Below are positions 24,535-36,968 of a stretch of DNA of 64,000 bases, one piece after another. This DNA comes from Gorsachius magnificus (taxonomy: Eukaryota > Chordata > Aves > Pelecaniformes > Ardeidae). The stretch spans positions 115,590,837-115,654,836 of the forward strand of contig CM067083.1 of assembly GCA_034008185.1 (NCBI GenBank). Direction: 5' to 3'. A program made the position numbers and the translations under genes. A model generated the notes under the pieces. It made no database searches, was not told where the DNA came from, and saw nothing but the letters and a program-made list of their open reading frames with translations. Each line of letters opens with the position of its first letter. The first letter of the stretch is position 1.

Positions 24535-24937
24535 GGCTTTGTTGAAAGCAAAAAAAACCCAAACACCAAAACATTTTGAGAACAGTTAGGTTGTGTAGGT
24601 ATTACTGCTACAGGGAGCTTTACGCTGAGCTGAATTATGGCAACACAGTGAATCATTCCGGGGGAGTGAAAATGACTGTCAGTGCTTGCTTCCCCCATTA
24701 ACCTTTTTTAATGTGAACTTGTAAAATAACATGTGGTCTGGGAGATGAGGAACAAGTGAGTACTCATGGAGACAGCCTTCACAGGAGACATTAGCATTTT
24801 TCCTGATGTGACGGTGAAAGAAATAACCCTTTGCTTATCCAGTCTACTCCTAAACTAAGTGCCGCTCTCTACAGGCAGAGATGGAGCAATCAGGGGAAAT
24901 ATGGGATTAAAGATGCTTCTTATTTGGGTTATGCCCT

Positions 24938-25025
24938 GATTGTTTCTGTCTCAGATGAGATCCCCGGTGTGCTAGGTGCTGTACGAAGCAAAACCCAATC
25001 CACACTAGGGCGTTTATAGGCTAAA
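24938..25025 (-). repeat. MIR/CORE-SINE-like ancient fragment
   Basis: The segment 'cagatgagatccccggtgtg', then 'ctaggtgctgtacgaagcaa' and 'aacccaatccacact', matches the same ancient SINE signature as 5185-5262. Here it includes the 'agatc..ccc.gtgctagg' lead-in, which supports common ancestry over chance. Read in MIR orientation it is on the minus strand. Confidence 0.5.
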
Positions 25026-27409
25026 ACAAGACACCACGGGCCTTGCTCAGAGACGAGAAGAAGACGAAACATTCTTCAGTTGCTTTCTCAAGCATTACAA
25101 AAGCATTGCCTGCATTTTTAACTAGCTTTTAATCTTAGGAAGAGAGGCAGAAGCGTGTCGGACTGTTGGTGCTGTGCAGCCTTCCCCTGGGACGAGCAGG
25201 AGCAGGGGGAGGAGCAGAGGGAGTGGATGTGGCCGTCAATAGGGTATTGCTGCTCTTCTGTTTGCTGGGCATGGGTTTGAAACATCTGAACACTGAGTAA
25301 CTCAGTTCCCACCAGCAACGCATGCAAGATGTACCAGCAAAGAGCAGTTTCCAGCTGCAGTGTTCAGTGCTCACAATTTGGGCTGCCCTGTTCTGCGAGT
25401 GCCCCTGCCCTTTGGGAGAGACATCTTCATCCCCGCTCCCAACAGGGAACCAGTCCCTCTGGAACCAACCCAGGTGGCTATAGAGCAGCCCTGGGGTGGC
25501 TCTGAATAGCCAACCTCTGACTGTACTCCCATCTTGGTTTCTGAAGTGAGAAGATGACTTAAAGCTGAATTTAGTCCCTCAGCATAAGTAAACTGAGCCT
25601 GTGAGTTTACCTCTAATTTTGGTAGACTTCCTCTGGAGTGGAAAGGAAAATAAGCAGCAAGAGGTTTGTTTTATTTGCAGGGAAGACATTCACAAGAGTG
25701 GCTTGCTACCTCCTGTTGCTAGTCGAAGGCTGCTGACATATTTAGCAGCCTATTTGAATTAATTGCGCTCCTTGGAACTTCATGCTCAGATCCTAATTCA
25801 GCCTTTCATCCCTGTCAGGTGGGATGAAACCACCCCTGATGGGTAACCAACCCCTGCATGAGGAGGTTTCGAAGCGTGGGTGTGTCCTGCCTGTCCATCC
25901 ACCACTGCGTTGCCGTGATGAGGAACAGAGATGGAGAGACTTCTCTGTGCCCAAGGGGCATGATGGAGAGGCTTCCTGCAGCAGTTGGGAACTGGGAACC
26001 GCCTCCTCAGGAAGCCAAGAGGCTGATATCTCCCCACTCCTATGGACGTGGAAGTAGAGGTGCATGGTATCAGGTCTGAAGACATCTTACGCTGGGCTGG
26101 AAACGAGCAGCAATGCAAAATCAGCACAAAGCACAAAAAGTAGGTAGCTACCTCCAGCCAGATTTAACGTTTGGCAAATTCCTGAGCAACCTTTCCCTTC
26201 AGTAACCCTTGGAGCACCCAAGAGCTTGTGGGGCAGGTTGGCTCTTACTGAGTTGAGCTTGCCCTGTGCAGACAGGAGGGGTTAATTGCAGGGACACGTG
26301 GAGTCTGGGGGGCCTGCCTATGCTGTCAGCCCCCCCCAGCCTGCAGCAATCCTTGCAACCCACCTTGTGATGGATTCAGGGTGGCGTGGGTTTCTGGGTG
26401 CTGGCAGGAGACTGCCACAGAGCCAGAAAAGCTGGTGATGCCAAGCAAAGGGCTCCTTCCAGGCTGAATGTGGCCTTTATCTCCATGTGTCTTTATCTCC
26501 ATGGGGGACCTCCCGGGAGGAAGGGAGTCAGTCATCTGTCAGTGCCGGGGGTGATTGCCTTGCAGCAGAGCTGAGGGGAAAACTGAAGACTGCAATGTGA
26601 AAGGCTTGTGCTCAGCCAGATTTTCTTGAGTACCTTTGCCCCTGCTCATGAAGAGGTTTGATCTTGTTTCCCCCCGGAACATTTTCTCCCGGCTCAGAAG
26701 GAGCAGAGGCGCTAATGGGTGGTTGTCCTTATGAGCCACGCTCCCTGCCACAAAACTCCCAGTCACTTGACAGCTCCCCAGGGCTTCTGTTTCCCTCAGC
26801 TTTGGTACCTTCTTAATGAAAAACTCATTAGGTATCACATAGATTTTTTTTTTTTAATTTGGTTTGACTGCCTTAGGGAAGGGGGAAGGGGGAACAACCT
26901 CTCCTCTACTTCCTAGCAGGAATATTTACCTATGGACACAGCCTAATCTGACTTAAGCAAACAGATCAATATTTGCTTTTCACCACATAGAAACTTGTTA
27001 GCTGTTAGCATTCCTGGTACAGAAACTAATAAATATCGATGTTGGGGGGCAGCGATTTGGCTGGTATATGTAAGTATATTCCGCTTCAACTCAGCAGAGT
27101 CAATGTATTCCAGCAGAGAAGTTGTCGTGTTTTTTATAGTTGTACCATATTTTGTTTCCAAAATGAAGTTACAATCATGATAGAAAAGAAATGATGAATG
27201 GAAAATTAACTGCATGAGATCAAACAGGAATCAGCGTGGGCACCTGGAGGGGTGAAGGCTAGATTCATTTTAGGGAGGGGAGTGCTGGTGCAGGTTGGGT
27301 TACTGCTATCCCCTTGCCTGACTGCCTGAACCTACATGTCGCAAGGTCACAAGATTATTCGTATTTGCTTCCATTATAGACTCTGCTAGGAGCACTAATG
27401 CATCTCCTT
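25026..27409. other. Non-coding stretch, no gene recognised
   Basis: This is unique sequence. It contains a 13-base direct repeat (ctttatctccatg at 26475-26487 and 26491-26503) and a run of 12 T at 26844-26855. The overlapping frames at 25.79-26.14 kb on both strands have no domain and are treated as chance. Confidence 0.55.
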
Positions 27410-27612
27410 GTGTGTTCGCCATGAGGAAATACATAGCATTACAGAGCCTACAATCTACACAGACAAGGTAAGTAGAAAGTGGAAGATAACATTATTGTTA
27501 TACCTATTTATGGGCTGGGAAGATTAAGGGAAGGAGATTAAGGGAATGCCTGTGGCAGACAGAGCAGTTAAAGACTGATCTCCTAAGACCCTCTGCTAGT
27601 GTCCTCCTTGTA
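27410..27612 (-). repeat. MIR/CORE-SINE-like element, longest copy in the window
   Basis: In order, the plus strand resembles successive parts of the reverse-complemented SINE: 'cctacaatctacacagacaa' (the 'gcttacaatctaa' part), 'attgttatacctatttatgg' (the 'attatccccattttacagatg' part), 'gggaagattaagggaa' (the 'gaggttaagtgacttg' part) and 'gatctcctaagaccctctg' (the 'cagatctcctgactcccag' part). Four blocks in the right order make this the best supported of the MIR-like calls, although the sequence is highly diverged. Confidence 0.55.
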
Positions 27613-27728
27613 TGAAATTAAATTTGAGGTATGCCAACTAGCCCTGTAATAGGAGCTTTCCAAAACAGGGATGTATTTTGCAAGTAGATACATTTTTTCT
27701 TTGCAAATTAGTAATAGGGACTGAAAAG

Positions 27729-28026
27729 GTCTCTTCTCCCAGGTAATGGCCAACAGGACAAGGGGAAATGGCATAAGTTGCTCCAGAGGAGGTTTAGGTT
27801 GGACATCAGGAAACATTTTTTCACCAAAAGGGTTGTCAAGCATTGGAACAGACTGCCCATGGAAGTGGTCAAGTCCCCACCCCTGGAGGTATTTAAGATG
27901 GGTAGATGAGGTGCTAAGGGCCATGGTTTAGTGGTGGGATGGCAGGGTTAGGTTAACGGTTGGACTTGATGATCTTAAAGGTCTTTTCCAACCTAAATGA
28001 TGCTATGATTCCATGATTCTATGATA
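27729..28026 (+). mobile_element. CR1 retrotransposon 3' tail
   Basis: The plus strand begins at 'gtctcttctcccaggtaatg', continues through 'ggtttaggttggacatcagg' and the PREVV/SPSLEV-coding region (frame-shifted), and ends with 'ggttggacttgatgatctt', 'aaaggtcttttccaacc' and three octamer-like units (atgctatg, attccatg, attctatg). It is nearly identical in tail sequence to the copy at 2105. It inserted just downstream of the MIR-like element at 27410-27612. It is inactive. Confidence 0.95.
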
Positions 28027-29284
28027 GATCTACCACAGGTATCAGTCCTGCCTTTGGCTTGCTGGGCATGTGGGATCCAGCAGAGCTGGACCAAGCTCCA
28101 TCCCCAGTGGTGCCTGAGGAGCTGAAGTAGGGTGAAAAGCCCTTCCTGTACCACCAAAACAGCAGAGTGAACACAAACCATCTCCAAATCTTTGGTTTAT
28201 GTTCTCTCTCCTGAGCACAAGCCGTCTCCCCAGCTGGCACTGGCCCTGCTTCTAGAATAGGGTGGTGAAAGGGGGATGAAATTCATTACACATGTCCCAG
28301 ATAAGAGCACGTATTTAGTTATTTGCGATGGAGCAGAGCTGCTGGGCAGCTCTTAGCACTGCCACAACCTGCCCCTGTCCCAGAGCCGTGTTTGCTGTAT
28401 GCACAGCAGTCTGTGATGGAAGAAAGCACAGTCTGGTGGCACCTTCCACCATGATTTTAGCAGGTGGATCTCACCATTGCTTCATGGATGTACATGTCCT
28501 AATCACTTTCCCTCTATTTTCTACAGTCCTGAACTCTAGTAATTACTACTAATGTCTGCCTCTAATAATATCAATTGCAGTATCACTGGGGATGCTCTGA
28601 AGGCAGTGAGTGTTCCCATGGTCAAGACTAGGTGCTGGACTATACCCTGGGCCTGTGAACACTTCACTGTCTAATATGATGGCCAAGCTGGTGTCCTTGC
28701 ATCATCAGATGTTATCCATGACACGTAAACAGCATGTTGTCCCCTGTCTTCTTGCTTTCCTGACGTGTCTCAGTGCATTAACGTCACCCTGCATTATGCT
28801 GCCATATGGGGTGGCATCAATGGCTGTGCGGTGGCATGGCTTGGACAGATAGGGGGTTGGCGGTCAGTGCTCCTAGAAACAGGAGCATAGTGTTGTGTAC
28901 ATGTCTGGTGCCAGCCAGGAGGTCAGGGTTCCCGCAGCAAGTCACCTTTGAAATTCATCTTGCTGCTGTCCCTGAACGACCATTCCGCACCGTGACTTTT
29001 GCTTTAGCATGTCATTAGTAGGCATTTTAATACCGTGGTGTCACCAGATTAACTAGTCAGGGAGGGGATCCTTTCCCTCACTCCCAAAATTGCACCTGGG
29101 TTCCCAAGACTATCCTGGCATGCCAGTGAAAGGCAGAGACCCCAAGCCGTGCATTTCCGCTGGCTGAAGCAGAGAGAGAAGCAGAGGGAGCTGCCCCAGG
29201 CCCTGCCCGGGGTGGCAGAGCTGGCGAGGAGTGGTGGCATGGAGGGATGTGGGTTTAGTCACCAAACAGAGCCCTCAGGAGCTG
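28027..29284. other. Non-coding stretch, no gene recognised
   Basis: This is unique sequence of mixed composition. No domain-bearing frame, repeat or RNA gene was recognised. Confidence 0.55.
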
Positions 29285-29610
29285 GAACATGTCCACCGCA
29301 CAGTGGCACGATCTGAGAAGCCATTTGAGGTCTCAGCTGGAATACAAACATAGAAAAGATAACCACGGATTACAAGGCTGTTTGAGATCTATGTACATAC
29401 ACTGTTTTGACAGCAGAAATTACAAACAGATCATTTTTGTTGACCCGCACCCTACAATCTGTTTGGAAGCAATTCCTGCCTTTTATCCGAGAAACCGACA
29501 GTGGAAAACATTGCTTGCGTGGAAAATACTGTCTCGCTCATCTCTTGCCCAATGGTTTATTTCTTAATTCTGATTAACCGAGCTAATACTCATAGTTCTT
29601 TGGCACTACC
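29285..29610. promoter_or_regulatory. Candidate conserved enhancer-like block
   Basis: This is unique sequence with a dense mix of transcription-factor-type words: agataa beside aaccacgg (GATA- and RUNX-like, about 29357-29370), gacagcag and ccgacagtgg (MEIS/TGIF-like TGACAG or CGACAG cores), gattaacc and ttaattctgattaa (HNF1/homeodomain-like, about 29563-29579), with scattered retained CpGs. A 92-codon frame (29289-29567, +) spans it but has no domain and a composition without clear codon bias. I favour regulatory DNA over an exon. Confidence 0.3.
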
Positions 29611-31999
29611 TGAGTGTGAGTCCCCACGGTGCTGCCGCTGACTGTTCGGACGGGTCTGCCTGGTGAGTCAGAGCAGAAATGTCCGCGATGGGCTGATAAA
29701 AGGGGGATGACACTTCAGGCAGCACAAACTGGGGGGGGGGGGGGCACACCTCTCACCCTATTCCACAACACTTTCACCAGTGGTGGAGGAGGAAAGTGGA
29801 AAAGGGAGATACAGGGAGGAAGGAGCCAGCAGGAGGAAAAGCAGGGCGTGGATCAAAACGAACAGCCGGGACATGGAAAAAAAACATTTCCAAAGCAGAA
29901 AAAAGTGGGTCCCATACAGAAACCTGCTCAGCTTTGTCCCGCTTAGTTGACAGAAGTGCTGCAGGCTTCCCACGCCGCTCTTTTAGCAACGGGTGACAGC
30001 GTGAGAGAGCAAGGCTGGTTCAGCACGCTGCTCCTCCGCACTATGGGGCTCGACCTGCTGCTGGGTCTTCCCTCCTCGGGAGGTGGAGGCAGGGGCCTGG
30101 GGTCCCTCCTGGAGGTGAGGTATGGGCAGCAGGACAGTCAGCATCTAGGAGGTGGCAGATTTGACCAAACGGTCAGAGCTGTGTGCCTGCCAGGGTCTGA
30201 TGCTACAGGCAAGGCGGGAACTGTAAGGCGAGGAAGAAAAGTCTCTCTCAGATCCCTAGAAACAGATCTTGGTGTTAAGCCTGGTTTTACTCTCCTCTGA
30301 AATGTGTAGGCTCTGTTTTAAACTGCAGTGGTCAATGCTGCCGTGTGGTAGCAGTAACATTGCTGCAGCTGTGATGGGTTGAGGATTTTGCTCAATTAAT
30401 CTAAGAATCTAAGGGATTAGACCTCTCTTTACAAACTTGGCTGTTAAAGGAGAATGCCAGGCATACTTTGAGCAGCTCTTTTTACACACAGTCATCTTGA
30501 AGTGCGGTTTACTAGGGCTGAGGTCTAGCAGGCCCCAAGAAACCCCTCCCCAGGGACAGAGCCTTTGCTAGACCGACGTCTGTGTCCCCCCAGCCGTTGC
30601 TCTGCCCAGTTAGCACTGCAAAACCTCCTTATGGAATCATTATTGCAGACCATTTGCTGGTCTGGATCAGTGCCTGCTTCTTGCAGGTGTATTTGTCCTT
30701 TGGTCTTCCCCCAGTGCCATTGCTGCCAGGGCTGTACCTGGGCTTTCACTGTCGCCATTATAAGAGTGATTAAAGCTGCAGAGGGTGCAGAGTTAGAGTC
30801 AGGCCAGGCTGTTTCCCCCACCTTCGCCCTGAGATTGGTTTTCATCTGCATGCTATTTTGTTAGAAATCTGCATTCATGGAAGATATTCTTAATACGAAA
30901 GCAATTGAGACCTCTTGTCTGGCTGTGTCCTGCCTACCTGCTGCTGGCCAGACACACTGCTTCCAGGACATGTTGGCCAACTGGGTGGCGTTTCAGATCT
31001 GCTTCTTTAATTTCCAAAGGACTGATTTTGACCCCATCCCTGTGGTCTGAATTAGCCCTCTTCCATCTCTGACATAACTCAGTTGTCACTAGTATCCCCC
31101 AGGTCCTGGGTCCACGCCATCACTGCTGCTCTACATGGTTAGCGATTCACCAGCCCTGATCCTCTGTCCAGCAAGGCGTATGTTCAACCCCATCATGCAG
31201 AGTGGGACATCACGAGGCCACCTGCCCTGGCCTGGCCCACAGCTACACTCTTGTCCTAAAACCAGGGTAGACACAGAGAAACTGCCTGTTGGGAATAGTC
31301 CATAGCTCATGCCCTGTCCAGCAGTTGCTTGTGAGAGTGTTAGATGGTCTGAGGACAAAAAACATGTCATCAGTGGAGCTGATATCTTATCAATATGGAA
31401 GGCTTCAGCCCTGCACCCTGGTCCTATTTAACTTCCTAAATCAGACATGACCCAAATTATCTAACTTCGGTAGCTATGTAGGGAAAATATCAGTCTAATT
31501 CTCTCTAGAAGACGGAGCCTTACACTAGGAGTACTGCAGATCCTACCTAAGGCTCTATACAAAGCCTGAGGGCTCTTGCTGGTGGAGGGGAGACAACGGG
31601 CTGCATCCCCTGCCCAGCTCTGTGCCCATGCCAGGGGTGTTTGCACCCGCTGGGCAGCGCTTGTGCTGCTACCTCTGTCGTCTCATGCTCCCAGAGATTT
31701 CACAGACACATCAGCTCAAAACTAAGCAGTCACATTTTTATCGGGGGATCTTCTACCTCACCAGTTCTTACAGAGCAGGATCTGGGCAGGAAACATCTGC
31801 TTCAGAGATGGCGGCAGCCTGAGCAGTCAAAGGAGCTGTGGCAAAATGGGGAGTAAACACAGCCGGTGCATAACAAAGTGGTGTCCGGTAACAAATTCCT
31901 CTTATAGGAAAGAAAACTGAATCTTGCCCTTGTTTCCCCAAATCCTCTCCGTTTCCCAGCTAAGCCCCAACAATTTCAAGCATCCCAGGCATGCAAGGA
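29611..31999. other. Non-coding stretch with a G14 tract
   Basis: This is unique sequence. A run of 14 G lies at 29731-29744. Overlapping open frames at 29.6-30.3 kb on both strands follow from local purine richness and have no domain. No repeat family was recognised. Confidence 0.55.
29731..29744 (+). repeat. Poly-G run (G14)
   Basis: Fourteen consecutive G after 'agcacaaact'. It has the same length as the run at 13063-13076, and the flanks are unrelated. Confidence 0.95.
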
Positions 32000-32350
32000 A
32001 ACATGGCTGACGTCAGGCGGCTGGAGGCCGGGGAGAGGGGATGGAGCTCAGGAAGTCTGTGCCCCTTACAATGAAACAGATACTGTGTGGAGAGTATATT
32101 GTGGGTCATAAAAGGGTTTCCCCGGTGCGCAATCCATCTGAGACAATTTTCTATTTAAAGTCCCCAGCTGTAGCCTGAGGAAGGGGCAGTGGAGCACTGC
32201 GTGAATCATCCATCCTGCCCGAGTGAATCTCGAGTGGGAGATTTCCTGCATTCAGAAAGAAAACAAGACGCACGGCTGCTGCTGGTGCCACCGGGGGAAC
32301 CCAACGCCGTCTAACGGGGACCTCGCTGAGGTCATCCGGGAACCCAGACA
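32000..32350 (+). promoter_or_regulatory. Possible promoter or CRE-containing regulatory block
   Basis: A perfect palindromic cAMP-response element TGACGTCA lies at 32008-32015 in a locally CpG-enriched sequence. A 'tcataaaaggg' word (about 32106-32116) and a 'ctatttaaag' word (about 32150-32159) could serve as TATA-like elements on the plus strand. The 32255-32340 part keeps several CpGs (gacgcacgg, caccggggg, caacgccgtctaacgg). No transcript or first exon can be identified downstream. An enhancer, a lncRNA promoter or chance are all possible. Confidence 0.25.
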
Positions 32351-35300
32351 TAATGCTCATCTGCCATTAATTCCACACACTCAGAGAAACAGGCTGCAGG
32401 CTCCCTGGCTGGTGGGTATGTTATGCTGGAGGAGGTCCATAAAATGGGCGCAGGTTGCCCCACCACAACGACCAGCTACAGCCAGGCCGTACCGATGGAG
32501 GAGGTGGTTCACGGTCGCCACCACCATGCCCTCCCTGGACGCTGGAAGCAAGGGGAGTCTCCCATCCCAGCTCCACCGCTCACGAAGGCAGGCTGTGGTC
32601 AGGGCAATCAGGTCCAACCCTGCACTGGTTCACGAGCTGCATAAGCATTTTACTGTCTGCTCACCTCATAAAAGGGCCTCTACTGCAAATTATTCCTCAG
32701 GGGGAAGAGGCTTCAAGTTACAAAACTCTGTCATTCACTGAACCAACACTAAATCACGACCATACTCTAAATCATGACTATGCTCAGCATGCAAGGAAGA
32801 TTTCAGCCACAGGAACACTTAAAGTGCTGCCTGCAATAAATAAAGCCGTGAAGGTGATAAAATATAGGGCAGCATTAGCTCAGCTACACTTGTTTAAACC
32901 CAGTTATCAACGGCACTCAAGTTTTTCATTTGTGCTCAAGGCTAAACTTCATGTCATTTTGCACATTTAAAATGGGATCAAGGATGGGAATTTCAAATGG
33001 TTTTTTGGTCTAATTTTCCCCTCATTGAACCACTGAGCATTTCAGTGGCAGCATCCCAGAGAGCACAGAAAAGCAGTAAGTATGTCTCTTACCAGAAACA
33101 CTGCAGCCAGACGTGCAAAATGCTGATCTCGTAAAAATTCAGTGCACTGATTCAATTGCGCATACATCATTTTGATAAATTAATTTTCTAGGGGCAGGTT
33201 TCATATTGGATTGGGCAGTTTTTATTTGTGTCACTCCAGCTTTGTGTCAGATGGAAAAGACATAGTTGGTCACCTCGTCTGTCAGGCAGGAACTATCCTA
33301 CCAATGCACTTTTTGAGAACTTGGCTTATTTCCCACTTGCAATCATTTTCCATAGCAGATTATGCTAACCTCAAAAAACATTTCCATTTATTTGACTAAG
33401 CTTTGCATTATCTCTAAATTAAGCATTGTATTTAACAATGCACATTCATAACAATCCTTGCTATAGTCCTCTTTTTTTTGTTGTTCATTAGATTAGAGAA
33501 GTAAATTTCTACTTGAAGTACTTAGTAAACAAATAAGGGAAAATGTCTTTGTCTGCAAGGGTGCTACAGATGCAGTCGTCACTAATGGTGTCTTTATGGA
33601 AGAAGTTTGTAAATGTTTGACAGGAGAGGTGGGATTTGTCCGACCAGCTCCAGATGTTCACACTGTAAATTTCTGCCTATGAGCTAAGTGTCTAGACTGG
33701 TTTTATAGTCAACAGAGAAATACAGGCACTTCAGGATATATTTTTTTCCTTATCCTAATCCTAATGGCTCTGATACTGCACCCTGCCTCTTTCTTTCCAC
33801 TGACTATGAAGGGAACCTGAAATGTCCAGCACTGATGCAGATGTCCAAGCTACGTCTGAACTAGAAAACTGAAATGCCAGGGATCATTCTCTGGCACTGA
33901 AGAGGAGGGGCAAGGAAAGGCACTAAATGCTCTTGCCATCAAAAGTAGTGAGGTTGCCCCAAACTGACTGTTACCACCCTGACCTGAGCCCACTGGGCCT
34001 TTGGGAGAGCACCAGGTGGTCCAGGTTGAAATAATGCTGGGGACTATTCTAGCAATTGGGATGGTCTAGCACTGTGGATGGCCAAAATTACAGAAGGAAA
34101 CGATGGTAGCTAGCCCAGGAACAGATATTTATGTTGTAGCCATGCCAAGTAAGAGAAGTGAATCCTAACAAATGTCTTGGAGGTGCTCGGGTCCTCTTCT
34201 GCTGCCTTCACTGCCTGTAAATGTGAATGATTTGTTTGTTGCTTGGATGCTGTTGGTGTTTCTTCTGCAGGGGCTATGGTTGCTGGTTAATATTTGGCTT
34301 CTCTGACCTTTTTTCTTATTCTCCCTGAACCATGAAGGTATTTTTTGTCAGTGCCTCCAGCTCTTTTCACAAGCCATGCAGGAAGAGGATGGCTCATTTG
34401 CCTCCTCTGAGATTTCCCTGAATTGATTTCCCTCTAGTGGGTTGTGCTGATGGAAGGATTAAGCTTTTCACTTGCTATTTGGTGATTATTAAAATCACTG
34501 GGGATAGGATTGCAAGATCAAGCAATGCCTTTGCTAAACCCAAAGGGCTTCCTGAGTGAACTTTTTGCCTCTCCTTTGATGTCAACACATGGTTCTTCCC
34601 ATCCATACCAGAGCCCATTGCCAACTGCACCCACCAAGGCAGCAGCATCCTTTCGTAAACCCTCAGTCTGTAGCTGAAAATGTAATGGAAAAATCCAATC
34701 CTTTTTTTCATCTAGATTTGCATAGTGGAAACACACTGTATTGCATTCACTTTTCACGCAGTAAAAACCGCTTATTTGGAAACTGCTTCATTATTTTGAT
34801 GCAAAATTTCTCATTTTCCATCTTTCAGTGGCCTTCTCTTGTGCCTGCAAGACCTAAATGTCACTGTCACCAAGAGCTATTGCTGTGGGTGTGTACCATG
34901 TATGCTAAACCTATCAAAGGCAGATTCTGATCACAGTGGTGCAAGTATAACATGACCATGACCCTGACCAGAGTCTGTCTGCTAAGGAAATAACACCTGA
35001 AATAATTTCATACAGCTGGGACACCTGATTCTTCACATTTTTTGCTTTATCTCAACGGTTTCAGTGAGACTTCTCCGTACAATAGCATAAATGAGAGGCA
35101 AGTCTGACCCCAGACACTGAGGATGGACAGGAGTGAAAATAAAACTCAAAACCAAGGAATGGATGTTTCAGTCCAACTGCAACACAAAAAGTAATGAAAA
35201 TGGGATATGAGAATCTGGGGGGAATCTAGAATTCCTAACATGGCATTACAACTGCTTCTTTTTAGCTTTGAAGACTTGCTCTTTGCGTTATCTATATGCC

Positions 35301-36950
35301 TTCTCTTCCATGTAAAGATAACAGTTTTCCATTAAGGAAGCTTACTTTTTTAGTGAGTTGTTAGATTTTATTCCTGAAGCTTTAAAGAAGAAAAAATATT
35401 GATAGGGAGAGTGCTCATATATATCACAGGAAAAATTCCTAAAGAGAAGGAGTTCTTGGAAACTGGTTCCCAGACCAATTTTTTGCACAAATGAGAGGTG
35501 CCATGAAAAATGATAATCCCTATTAATTAAATCTTTTGATTTAGAGAACAAACAGAGGCACATCAGAAAGCTGATTTTTAATGTGACTCAGTCTTTTTGC
35601 CTCTAGGTCACTGCGGCAGAGCTGGTGTGGGCTAGTAGCGACTGAAAGTCATTATTCTCTGACAGCGGTTTGGAGACCTCTGGGAAATGAGTTGGTGTTA
35701 TCCTGCTACCAGTGGTAGAGTGACTGATGCAGCATCAAGTAATCTATCCTCCCTACAGGGGGTAATTGGTATTTTCCTCCGTGATAGCAAACAGAGAGGC
35801 TACAGCTAAACCAGGCATAAAGCCAAATTATCATCCTGTCATTGTATCACCAGCATCAGCCACATTATCGTTTTCAGCTTCCAAAGCGCTAATGCTCTGT
35901 GCACCTTGCCACCATGGTGTCCGGACACCCAACACAGGCGGTATCAGCAGGATGCCCTGGTACCCGGGGGCTGGCATCATTCTCCTTATTGGTAATGCTC
36001 ATGTGGAAGGAAGAGCTGGGGAGGGGAAGGGAGATGAACCTCTCTAACCACTCCCTAGGATCGGTCATTACTTCGTACCACACATGCTGTCTGCAATGGC
36101 ACAGTTTCTGTTCCTTTCTGTGTATGAAACATGGGCGCAAAGCAGTATGCATGACCTGTTGGTCAGCTTCCTCCTGCTCGCTACCGGACTCCCCTGCCAT
36201 TCACTCCTGCCCTCCTGAAACTCAGCTTGGTTTCTCAACTGGTAGCATCGGTGTGAGCACGGCTGGCTCTGGTGCGCCTGTGAGCACACGACTGGGTTAA
36301 CTGGAGTGCCCAAGGCTGCTGAAGTAAAGTACCAACAAGCTTTGGATGAGGGAAAGCTGGCAGAATGCATTTGGACCTTGTTGGCACTTTGCATTTTTGC
36401 AAATCTGCTGCAGTATTTTTTGCAAAAATTTGCAAAGAATGTGTCTCCATCACATGTTTTGGTCCAGTACTACCACTCCCCAAATCCAGGTTTACTGTCC
36501 CATTGAACTTCAGTTCTAGGGACAGTGGCTCACATCACAGAGGAAGCTATCCCAGTTTACCCTAACCACGTCAGGAAATTAGCTCCAACCTCCACTGGGA
36601 TTTCCTGTTATTTCCCTGGTGGAGGCTGACCGATGGGAGGATCTGCACCCAGAGACGCTTTCCTGGCAGACTTTGTTTCCCATGTTTTTCCCATCTGCCT
36701 CTCTGTGCTCTCAGCTGCCTTCATGACTGATTCAGCCTCCTCCAGACAGTTCATTGCATTAAAAAATAAAGGTTTAAGCCAGATGTATTGCCCTCTGGAG
36801 AGGCCTGTTTCCCTCCACTAACTGAAAGCTGCTTTGAACGATGCGGTCAGACTTATATGTGTGCCCTTGAGATGCCTGAGAGAAGGAGACCTGCATCTTA
36901 GCATGTGCATTTCTAGAGAGACTTAACAAAATGGAGCAATATTCAGAATT
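32351..36950. other. Non-coding stretch, no gene recognised
   Basis: This is mostly unique sequence, AT-rich at 32.6-33.6 kb. A short 18-bp tandem duplication lies at 32749-32784. The overlapping frames at 32.22-32.97 kb arise on both strands; the longest starts with GTG at 32223. None has a recognisable domain. Confidence 0.55.
32749..32784 (+). repeat. Two-copy 18-bp tandem duplication
   Basis: The units ctaaatcacgaccatact and ctaaatcatgactatgct lie head to tail and differ at 3 of 18 positions. It is small and probably neutral. Confidence 0.8.
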
Positions 36951-36968
36951 AAAAAAAAAAAAAAAAAA
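36951..36968 (+). repeat. Poly-A run (A18)
   Basis: Eighteen consecutive A lie directly upstream of the CR1/L3-like fragment at 36969. The run may have expanded from the A-rich start of that fragment. Confidence 0.95.

Larger units (their letters stand above)
21011..24937. other. Non-coding stretch with a GC-rich interior
   Basis: No gene is recognised. The part at 21.73-22.26 kb is GC-rich and therefore has long open frames on both strands (including 21562-22053 minus and 21583-21984 plus). The plus frames at 21583 and 22438 start with GTG, and none shows a domain. A GGGA-type purine tract lies at 23851-23875 and a run of 15 A at 24520-24534. Confidence 0.55.

Noticed and set aside
24330..24590. 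Possible processed pseudogene ending in the A15 run
   Set aside because: No recognisable coding sequence precedes the A run, and no flanking target-site duplication was seen.
32223..32970. Two overlapping 171-172-codon plus-strand frames
   Set aside because: The first begins at GTG, the two use different frames of the same bases, and a minus frame also overlaps. No motif or splice structure supports either.
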